Below the pieces are notes generated by a model. The model did not search any database and had not been told where the DNA came from. It worked only from the letters and a program-made list of their open reading frames with translations. Shown in pieces: positions 8,090 through 12,677 of a stretch of DNA of 12,677 nucleotides (its first letter is position 1; every line of letters begins with the position of its first letter). This stretch comes from Clostridium sp. AM58-1XD. GTDB taxonomy: Bacteria; Bacillota; Clostridia; Lachnospirales; Lachnospiraceae. The translations under genes and the position numbers were made by a program. Location: assembly GCF_003464085.1 (NCBI RefSeq), contig NZ_QSDR01000053.1, forward strand, positions 1-12,677. The letters run 5' to 3'.

Positions 8090-8443
8090 CTAATCGCCTT
8101 TTATCCTGATAATCATCTTATTGGGAAGACATGCTATCGTCTCCGTGCTCAGGCTGATTTTTCCTGTATGAACGCAAACCTTATCCGGACACGACGCTTC
8201 ATCGCACCATATTTTTCCATCCTTTACCATGATGTGATTAGTGCCGCCCTGATATCCGCTGATCAGGACTTCCGTTTCTTCTTCAAGGCTGATCGTCTCC
8301 ACGACCTGTCCTTCTACCAGAATTTCAGCCAGTTTAGCCGGTCTGCCTGACGCCTGCAGACGTAATACGGCAAATATGGCGGCTGCTGCAAGAAGAACGA
8401 CAATTAAGATTATATCCTGTTTTTTTATTTTATTTTCCATCAT
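8090..8443 (-). CDS. NusG domain II family membrane-anchored protein
   Basis: A 117-residue protein with a short basic N terminus, one membrane segment (about 11-28) and an extracytoplasmic NusG-domain-II-like beta fold. Four cysteines in a fixed pattern are seen: CDEASCPDKVC (80-90) and ACLPN (104-108). In this family the CPD...C and CLPN motifs are conserved. Despite the name it is not a transcription factor. Related proteins (EetA type, by my recollection) occur in Gram-positive extracellular electron transfer loci with FMN-binding proteins. That fits the divergent FMN-binding gene next door, but the function here is inference. GGAAG lies about 7 nt before the ATG; the second ATG is an alternative start. 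After its TAG no clear terminator is seen before the pfk promoter. Confidence 0.85.
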   Translation of the reverse strand: MMENKIKKQDIILIVVLLAAAAIFAVLRLQASGRPAKLAEILVEGQVVETISLEEETEVLISGYQGGTNHIMVKDGKIWCDEASCPDKVCVHTGKISLSTETIACLPNKMIIRIKGD

Positions 8444-8571
8444 TTACTCTTCCTTAATACGTTAAATTTCATTTTTATTATGTTCCATAATTTTTTTAAT
8501 ACCCGCACAAAGCCGATGTGGACAGATATCACGTCTGTTTGGCAGTCATTATCTGTACCTGCTTTGCGGTC

Positions 8572-8593
8572 ATTATACCATATCCCATCATAA
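8572..8593 (-). promoter_or_regulatory. Extended -10 promoter for the NusG-II gene
   Basis: On the minus strand TGGTATAAT (8572-8580) is a perfect extended -10 element (TGn before TATAAT). The -35 is weak, TTGCAG at a 16-bp spacing. Transcription from about 8565 gives a leader of roughly 120 nt. The leader contains ACAGATA (plus-strand tatctgt at 8550-8556) pairing with TATCTGT (plus-strand acagata at 8522-8528). Confidence 0.6.
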
Positions 8594-8659
8594 CTGCAAC
8601 GGGGAAACGCTGACTGGTTCATCCATCATATATCATACTACAACAAAGGAGCTGACTCT

Positions 8660-9477
8660 ATGGGCAAATCGAATATGAGTGAAAGAACAAAAAATTACAT
8701 CGGGCTGGCCATTATGGCCGTTCTGGCCTTATTACTGGTCTTCATTTCCGGACCGTTATATCGTTCTCTCAGCAAAATAGGACGTGTTAAAGGCACGGAA
8801 TCTATTTATACAGCAGGGACATACACAGGAACGGCCAGAGGATACGGAGGTCCCGTAACCGTAACATTAACTGTAACGGACAAGGATATCGAAAAGCTGT
8901 CGGCTACCGGTCCTGATGAAACGCCGTCAATCGGCGGGCAGGCAGTATCTTCCATGCCTTCCCGAATTTTAAAACAGCAGACCGTCGTCGTCGATGGTGT
9001 TGCAGGAGCTACTTACACCAGCAATGCCATAAAAGAGGCCACGGAACAGGCCCTTGCACTCGCCAGAGGTGAAAGCCTCCCCGAAGACTCCAATGAGGGA
9101 ATTTCCATCGGCGAAATGAATCTTAAGGACGGAACTTACACGTATACTGCTGATGAGTTCGACGACTCCGGCTTTAAAGACATTGTATCAGTTACAATTG
9201 AAAACGGCGCCGTTACCGAATGCAGCTGGGACAACACAGATAAAGAGGGCGAGACAAAAAGCAAACTTTCCATGGAAGGGAAATATGTGATGTCGGAAAC
9301 AGGAGCGCCATGGTATAAGCAGGCGGAAGCCGTTTCCGACTACGTTATTTCCCATCAGGAACCGTTTCCCTCGCAGATTCTTCCGGATATGCCACCGACA
9401 CAATTGCCTCTGTCAGCATTAACATCAGTGGATTCCTAAACGGTTTGAATCACTGTCTGGAACAGGCAGCAAAGTAA
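8660..9477 (+). CDS. Membrane-anchored FMN-binding protein, frameshifted near its end
   Basis: An extracytoplasmic flavoprotein with a signal anchor (about residues 13-33, no lipobox cysteine) and two FMN-binding-type domains. The first has DGVAGATYTS (112-121). Thr118 is the expected site of covalent FMN attachment by an ApbE-type transferase, although Ala115 replaces the usual Ser/Thr. The second domain (about 155-270) has DGTYTYTADEFDDSGF and a degenerate attachment motif. In the given frame the protein ends at 9439 with an unrelated tail. One base more at 9365-9370 (TTTCCC) gives a family-like ending (SLADSSGYATDTIASVSINI... to QAAK) with TAA at 9475-9477, about 272 residues. Ribosome binding site AAAGGAG, 8 nt spacing. 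Likely carries electrons outside the membrane; partners are inferred from the divergent NusG-II gene. Confidence 0.85.
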
Positions 9478-9488
9478 AAATCACAAAA

Positions 9489-9556
9489 AGGCCATGTATA
9501 TTCATGAAATCTGTCGTTCCAGACAGTCCTCATGAATATACATGGCCTGATTTTTT
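9489..9556. terminator. Long bidirectional terminator between FMN-binding gene and SRP RNA
   Basis: AGGCCATGTATATTCATGA (9489-9507) pairs perfectly over 19 bp with 9530-9548. The 22-nt interior holds a second stem, CTGTC (9511-9515) with GACAG (9522-9526). On the plus strand TTTTTT follows (9551-9556); on the minus strand CCTTTTTG follows directly. It can therefore end both the rightward FMN-binding transcript and leftward SRP RNA read-through. Confidence 0.92.
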
Positions 9557-9660
9557 ATTGCACTCGTTCCCCGATCGAAAACAAATGGGAACCGCCTCGA
9601 CCAATCGGTCAAGCCTCTGCAAATATTTCTGCGCGTTTCATGCGCATAACTATTTTAAAT

Positions 9661-9923
9661 CCGTGCGTCCCGCTTTGTACACTTATCACAGACGTTACTC
9701 CTGCAGTTAACTCGGCCCAGGCGACCTTACGGCACACAAAAGGTTTCACTTAGTGCTGCTGCATTCCTGCCCTGACACGGTTCATGAATTTCTGTTGCGC
9801 AAGACCCAGACTTCAACGCCACTTACAAAAGGCAGCTCCACAATAACATGCCCGAGGCGGGACATCACCCCTGCTGGAGCGGATTGCAGGTACAGGGCAC
9901 CGCTATCTCCCCGGCTGCACGGA
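9661..9923 (-). ncRNA. ffs: Signal recognition particle RNA, large bacterial (Firmicutes) type
   Basis: The RNA scaffold of the SRP that targets nascent membrane and secreted proteins with Ffh. On the minus strand the Alu-domain block runs GGTGCCCTGTACCTGCAATC from 9901, and matches the Bacillus subtilis scRNA as I recall it. The conserved helix 8 follows: GTCAGG-GCA-GGAA-TGC-AGCAGC, with the GGAA tetraloop at 9764-9767. Next come CACTAAGTGAAACC and CTGGGCCGAGTTAACTGC. The two ends close by CCGTGC (9917-9922) pairing with GCACGG (9661-9666), giving about 262 nt, normal for the 6S-like type with an Alu domain. Relative to B. subtilis the loop stem changes from TCC/GGA to GCA/TGC, a compensating change. 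Exact ends depend on processing. Confidence 0.95.
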
Positions 9924-9994
9924 AACTTTATGACATCTTTAATGGGTATCATTACAGCTACAGACGCTGGCTGCAGAACCGTAATAACCAGTTA

Positions 9995-10023
9995 AGTATA
10001 CCGTTTCCGTCCAAATTTGTCAA
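9995..10023 (-). promoter_or_regulatory. SRP RNA promoter
   Basis: Minus strand: TTGACA (10018-10023), 17-bp spacer, TATACT (9995-10000), close to consensus as expected for a stable RNA gene. The start near 9988 leaves a pre-RNA leader of about 65 nt before the mature 5' end. In that leader GGTTATTACGG and CTGTAATGATACC can pair around a CTGCAG/CTGTAG stem, a likely processing hairpin. Confidence 0.85.
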
Positions 10024-10053
10024 GGCGGCAGTTTCTTTATTCCTGCTGCAGGT

Positions 10054-10061
10054 GATACATC
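10054..10061. repeat. Left 8-bp direct repeat (putative target duplication)
   Basis: GATACATC immediately precedes the left terminal inverted repeat of the 153-bp element, and an identical copy follows the right end (10215-10222). This is what an 8-bp target-site duplication looks like. Confidence 0.65.
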
Positions 10062-10214
10062 GTTACTGTTCACAGGTAATAACCCGCGAGGTGTTTTTTG
10101 TGAGTGGAGCGTGGCGGAAGTCACAGAAAACCCCAGGTCTGCGGCGTGAAACGACGTTTTTTGCCGTTTCTGTGCATCGCGTAGCGCGTTACTGGGAACG
10201 GAGTGAACAGTAAC
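10062..10214. mobile_element. Non-coding MITE-like element, 153 bp
   Basis: The element begins with GTTACTGTTCAC (10062-10073) and ends with its exact reverse complement GTGAACAGTAAC (10203-10214), a perfect 12-bp terminal inverted repeat. Both ends abut identical GATACATC copies. Inside, CACAGAAA (10122-10129) and TTTCTGTG (10167-10174) form a nested stem. A further GTTACTG (10188-10194) can pair locally with the right end, so two folds compete. There is no transposase and no credible gene inside; movement would need an enzyme supplied elsewhere. Families making 8-bp duplications include IS66, ISL3, IS6 and IS1595; I cannot assign one. It lies 39 bp upstream of the -35 box of the SRP RNA promoter and could also be part of a larger dispersed repeat. 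Confidence 0.65.
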
Positions 10215-10222
10215 GATACATC
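10215..10222. repeat. Right 8-bp direct repeat (putative target duplication)
   Basis: Second copy of GATACATC, directly adjoining the right terminal inverted repeat at 10214. Confidence 0.65.
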
Positions 10223-10463
10223 CCGGCTGCCAGGACGCAACGATGCCAAACCAGTTGCTGAGGAAACTGTTTTTCAAGGCGCCCGTCCTGAGCTGCCTGG
10301 CGAGGTCAGAATTGTTAAGCATTGCAGTGGCCCGGTTTGCGGTAGCCGCGGTAGCGGAGTCGTGCCGACTTCTTTGTACAGCCCATAAAATCATCTATTT
10401 CTTTATAATTAATTATACAATCTTAAATACATCATTTATCCTGGCCCATATACCCGAAAAACG
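10223..10463. other. Gene-free spacer between the MITE-like element and tadA
   Basis: No credible gene here. The part up to about 10380 is GC-rich and structured: CAGGACG (10231-10237) pairs with CGTCCTG (10284-10290), with CAGTT/AACTG (10252-10256 / 10265-10269) inside that loop, and GCGGTAGC occurs twice at about 10340-10356. The rest (10383-10440) is AT-rich and holds the 14-bp palindrome TATAATTAATTATA (10404-10417). No strong terminator for tadA is visible. A reading frame from 10394 to 10020 on the minus strand crosses this spacer, the element and the SRP promoter, and is judged spurious. Confidence 0.6.
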
Positions 10464-10934
10464 TTAGGTAGACTTTTTGTCCTTCTTTCTCAAAGACCTG
10501 AAAAAGTCCTTCAGCATGTTGGAGCATTCCTCCCCCATTAAACCGACCTCCGTCTCTACCTGATGGTTAAAACCGTCTTCATGAAGCAGGTCCATAACCG
10601 AACCGGCACAGCCTGCCTTTGGGTTCATACAGGCGATAACTGCTTTTGGTATCCGGGCCTGTACAATCGCGCCCGCACACATGGGACATGGTTCCAGAGT
10701 TATATAAATCGTACAATCTTCCAGACGCCAGTCTCCTATTTTTTTACACGCTTTTCTGATCGCTATAATCTCTGCATGCGCCAGTACGCTGTGGTCCGTC
10801 ATCCTTCTGTTATATCCTCTGCCGATAATCTTTCCTTCATGGACGATGACGCAGCCGATCGGCACCTCATTCAAAGCGGCGGCTTTCTTCGCCTGTCGGA
10901 CAGCTTCCCTCATGTATTTCTCTTCTGATACCAT
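10464..10934 (-). CDS. tadA: tRNA-specific adenosine deaminase TadA
   Basis: Deaminates the wobble adenosine of tRNA-Arg (anticodon ACG) to inosine. About 156 residues with the zinc/catalytic motifs of the family: HAE (53-55, His ligand and Glu proton shuttle) and PCPMC (82-86, two Cys ligands). NEVPIGCVIV near the N terminus and the C-terminal basic tail RSLRKKDKKS are also typical. The start at 10934 is chosen because GAGG lies 7 nt upstream; an ATG six codons earlier (10952) has no good ribosome binding site. In Firmicutes tadA commonly precedes the SRP RNA and dnaX. Here tadA and the SRP RNA are still neighbours, but other genes separate them from dnaX. A mirror-symmetric promoter is shared with the activase gene to the right. 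Confidence 0.96.
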   Translation of the reverse strand: MVSEEKYMREAVRQAKKAAALNEVPIGCVIVHEGKIIGRGYNRRMTDHSVLAHAEIIAIRKACKKIGDWRLEDCTIYITLEPCPMCAGAIVQARIPKAVIACMNPKAGCAGSVMDLLHEDGFNHQVETEVGLMGEECSNMLKDFFRSLRKKDKKST

Positions 10935-10945
10935 CTGTATTCCTC

Positions 10946-10974
10946 TTTCCATACGATTTTATCCATGATATACT
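10946..10974 (+). promoter_or_regulatory. Rightward promoter of the radical-SAM activase gene
   Basis: TTTCCA (10946-10951), 17-bp spacer, TATACT (10969-10974). Start near 10981, about 35 nt before the preferred ATG. Its downstream region runs through the -10 box of the opposite promoter. Confidence 0.5.
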
Positions 10975-10979
10975 ACATA

Positions 10980-11008
10980 AGTATATACGATAAATAAATG
11001 ATTGGAAA
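10980..11008 (-). promoter_or_regulatory. Leftward tadA promoter
   Basis: On the minus strand TTTCCA (11003-11008), 17-bp spacer, TATACT (10980-10985): the same hexamers and spacing as the opposite promoter. The two -10 boxes form the inverted repeat TATACT-acata-AGTATA (10969-10985), so both promoters probably cannot be occupied at once. Confidence 0.5.
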
Positions 11009-11015
11009 TGATAAA

Positions 11016-11711
11016 ATGAAAATTTGCGGTTTTCAAAAAACTACTCTTCTCGATTTTCCCGGTCATGTAGCTGCTACAATATTTCTGGGCTCCTGCAATT
11101 TCCGCTGTCCGTTCTGCCATAACAGCGAACTGCTGGGAAATGATGCAGAAGCCCTTTTTACTCCTGAAGAAATATTAACTGTCCTTTCCAGACGTTCCGG
11201 TATTCTGGAGGGCGTATGCATTACAGGCGGAGAACCCACACTTTCGTCAGGTCTGGAGAATTTCATCCGCGAGATCCGCTCTCTTGGCCTTGCCATCAAG
11301 CTGGATACAAACGGATACCGCCCACGCGTTTTAGAGCAGCTTTGCAGCCAGAACCTGGTCGACTACGTTGCCATGGACATTAAATCCAGTCCTGAAAATT
11401 ATTCCATGGTTGCGGGAATTCAGAACCTGGATATCCGTCTGATCGACGAAAGCATTTCTTTTCTGAAAAGCGGTTCTGTCCCGTACGAATTCCGCACTAC
11501 CGTAGTAAAAGGGCTGCATGCCGATGAAGATTTCACGAGTATCGGCCGCTGGCTTCAGGGAGCTTCCCGTTATTTTCTGCAAAACTATGTGGAATCCGAC
11601 CAGGTGCTGTCTCCAGGTTTTGGAAGCTATTCTGCCGAAGAGCTTCTCTCTTTTGCAGATCTGGTACGTCCCTTTGTCAGCAGCGTACAGCTGCGAGGCG
11701 TCGATATCTAA
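11016..11711 (+). CDS. nrdG: Anaerobic ribonucleotide reductase activating protein-like radical SAM enzyme
   Basis: A radical SAM protein of about 231 residues, of the group annotated as anaerobic ribonucleoside-triphosphate reductase activating protein. The opening KTTLLDFPGHVAATIFLGSC is typical. The 4Fe-4S/SAM motif CNFRCPFC gives C27, C31 and C34 (CxxxCxxC), and GGEPTL (71-76) is the SAM-binding segment. Its expected job is to make the glycyl radical on NrdD during anaerobic growth, but no nrdD is seen in this window, so the partner is unproven. The ATG at 11016 fits the family N terminus; GGA lies about 9 nt upstream. An ATG at 10998 in the same frame would add six residues. No clear terminator lies in the 42 bp before the converging gene. 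Confidence 0.85.
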   Translation: MKICGFQKTTLLDFPGHVAATIFLGSCNFRCPFCHNSELLGNDAEALFTPEEILTVLSRRSGILEGVCITGGEPTLSSGLENFIREIRSLGLAIKLDTNGYRPRVLEQLCSQNLVDYVAMDIKSSPENYSMVAGIQNLDIRLIDESISFLKSGSVPYEFRTTVVKGLHADEDFTSIGRWLQGASRYFLQNYVESDQVLSPGFGSYSAEELLSFADLVRPFVSSVQLRGVDI

Positions 11712-11753
11712 TGATCTTCATTCCATTTTTTAATCCCATCCGTTAATCCATTC

Positions 11754-12677
11754 TCACCTGTCATTACCCAGCTTGACATCCGTATACCAGTATCCGAAGC
11801 GGCCGTTTTCTACCGGCTGCTTTTTTGACAGTACGAAATGCGGGAAACCGAACATGGACGCCATATTTTTTTCATTGCTGAAATAGTGTCCAGGCACACC
11901 CAGCAGGAATCTCGGCTTTCCATTAGGGTTATGGAGGCGCACAAGAATCAGATAGTGATAACTGTAATAGCTGTGAAGCAGAAAACTGTTATTTCCATAT
12001 ACCCAGTTTTCTCTTGGAAGCAGACCGATATCCTGAGGTTTAATGCTCAGAATTTCACATCCGTTATCATAATCAAACGCCTGAATTTTAGGATACTGTC
12101 TGCTGAATCTGTCCCAGAGAATTTCGTAATCCAATTCACCGTCGTTCCGGTCCGTATTCACAGGTTCTTCATTCGGCTCTTCCGGAAGCGGAACCTCCTG
12201 TTCATCATCCACGGTCATGGTTTGTGAATCATCCGGCTGTTCTTGCCCTGATTCCTCTTCTCCAGTCTGGGGCATATGTATCTGGTTTTCTTCTGGTTCT
12301 TCCTGAGCGACTTCTTCCCTGGGCTGAGGAGGCAATGCCTGACGCTCCCATGGCTGTGCCTTTGTCATCTTTTCTTCCAGAACCTGTTCCTTCGTCTGCA
12401 TCTCACCTTCAGACGGCTGAGAAACCCACTCTCTCGGTTCTGTCATAACTGCTGGATTAACATTTTCAGTCGTCTCTTTAGCAACCTCTATCACATCAGA
12501 TTCTGGGGCAGCCTGCGTTTCCTGTATCTGCTGCCTCATCATCCCCGGTCCTGGACGATGTCCCGACGGTGGCGGCGGCATCCCCGGTCCCGGACGATAT
12601 CCCGGCGGTGGCGGCGGCATCCCGGACGATATCCCGGCGGTGGCGGCGGCATTCCCGGTCCCGAATGTTGGCCCGGC
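11754..12677 (-). CDS. Proline-rich protein with conserved C-terminal Lachnospiraceae domain (partial, frame broken)
   Basis: Runs in from the right edge and ends with TGA at 11754. Numbered from the ATG at 12620 (288 residues): MPPPPPGYRPGPG-type repeats (1-26), a long acidic Glu/Gln/Pro-rich linker (about 30-160), then a compact aromatic domain (163-285) with FDYDNGCEILSIKPQDIGLL, YGNNSFLLHSYYSYHYLIL, GVPGHYFSNEKNMASMFGFP and FGYWYTDV. I associate this domain with uncharacterised Lachnospiraceae proteins (possibly DUF6128); function unknown. The ATG at 12620 has no ribosome binding site and is one of the repeat's own methionines, so the true start lies outside the window. Upstream repeat copies are in another frame because one unit (12621-12652) is 32 instead of 39 bp. 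Confidence 0.7.
   Translation of the reverse strand, partial: AGPTFGTGNAAATAGISSGMPPPPPGYRPGPGMPPPPSGHRPGPGMMRQQIQETQAAPESDVIEVAKETTENVNPAVMTEPREWVSQPSEGEMQTKEQVLEEKMTKAQPWERQALPPQPREEVAQEEPEENQIHMPQTGEEESGQEQPDDSQTMTVDDEQEVPLPEEPNEEPVNTDRNDGELDYEILWDRFSRQYPKIQAFDYDNGCEILSIKPQDIGLLPRENWVYGNNSFLLHSYYSYHYLILVRLHNPNGKPRFLLGVPGHYFSNEKNMASMFGFPHFVLSKKQPVENGRFGYWYTDVKLGNDR
12543..12652 (-). repeat. 39-bp coding tandem repeat (MPPPPPGYRPGPG)
   Basis: Three units read on the minus strand, each starting ATGCCGCCGCCACCG: 12652-12621 (32 bp, lacking 7), 12620-12582 (39 bp) and 12581-12543 (39 bp, slightly diverged). More copies or relatives continue to the right edge. The 7-bp shortfall shifts the reading frame. 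Confidence 0.85.

Noticed and set aside
8499..8571. Cyclic-di-GMP or other known riboswitch ahead of the NusG-II gene
   Set aside because: A CGCAAAGC-like string is present, but the other conserved parts are missing and the 5' stem lies at or before the expected start of transcription.
8440..8622. 60-codon minus-strand frame upstream of the NusG-II gene
   Set aside because: It overlaps the predicted promoter and leader, has odd composition and no ribosome binding site.
8588..8655. Rightward promoter for the FMN-binding gene
   Set aside because: CATACT near 8633 and other candidates lack a matching -35 at a proper distance; not strong enough to annotate.
9358..9372. Programmed -1 frameshift at TTTCCC in the FMN-binding gene
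   Set aside because: The base before TTT is G, so both tRNAs would mispair after slipping, and no downstream stimulatory structure is evident before the terminator. A missing base is simpler.
9504..10213. Several plus-strand reading frames of 68-121 codons
   Set aside because: They lie opposite the SRP RNA gene, its promoter or the terminator; the minus-strand RNA explains the conservation.
10020..10394. 124-codon minus-strand reading frame between tadA and the SRP RNA
   Set aside because: It crosses the MITE-like element and the SRP -35 box, has no ribosome binding site and no recognisable domain.
11712..11753. Terminator between the activase gene and the converging gene
   Set aside because: GGATTAA occurs as direct, not inverted, copies; no stem followed by a T-run was found.
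12543..12677. CRISPR-like or intergenic repeat array at the right edge
   Set aside because: The units are directly adjacent with no spacers and encode a proline-rich peptide, so they are coding tandem repeats.

Overview
The window reads as chromosomal DNA of a Clostridia bacterium, most likely a member of the Lachnospiraceae. The grounds are the Firmicutes set tadA / large SRP RNA / dnaX / ebfC / recR, a phosphofructokinase of clostridial type, a NusG-domain-II/FMN-binding pair, AT-rich spacers with strong TTGACA-N17-TATAAT-type promoters, and a C-terminal domain typical of Lachnospiraceae at the right end. This is judged from recognition of families, not from a search.

Left edge (1-432): tandem leftward promoters (both TTGACA with 17-bp spacers) and a boxA-like leader suggest that a ribosomal RNA operon begins just outside the window. 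A hairpin with a T-tract separates it from the next unit. From about 7960 down to 433 lies one long leftward operon: pfk, dnaX, ebfC, recR, a large acidic TPR protein with a degenerate AAA-like segment, a Cof-type HAD phosphatase and a CvpA-family membrane protein. Genes are 1-32 bp apart and several starts look translationally coupled. The dnaX-ebfC-recR core concerns replication and recombination. The TPR/HAD/CvpA tail is much less understood.

Middle (8090-9477): a membrane-anchored NusG-domain-II protein (leftward) and a membrane-anchored FMN-binding protein (rightward) diverge from a shared control region. Together they resemble parts of flavin-based extracytoplasmic electron transfer systems. 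A 19-bp-stem bidirectional terminator follows. It also faces the SRP RNA gene (about 9661-9923, leftward), which has its own strong promoter. Between the SRP promoter and tadA lies a 153-bp non-coding element with perfect 12-bp terminal inverted repeats and 8-bp flanking direct repeats, a textbook MITE structure, followed by about 240 bp of GC-rich and then AT-rich DNA without a credible gene.

Right part (10464-12677): tadA (leftward) and a radical-SAM activase of NrdG type (rightward) diverge from overlapping, mirror-symmetric promoters. A proline-rich protein with a conserved C-terminal domain runs in from the right edge.

Three genes carry apparent reading-frame breaks: dnaX (one base missing near 6102), the FMN-binding protein (one base missing near 9365-9370) and the proline-rich repeat gene (7 bases missing near 12621). 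Each restores cleanly to a family-like protein. Base-call or assembly error is a serious possibility, and raw reads would decide. The best biological leads are the MITE and the TPR/AAA-like acidic protein; I see no complete new defence or mobile system.
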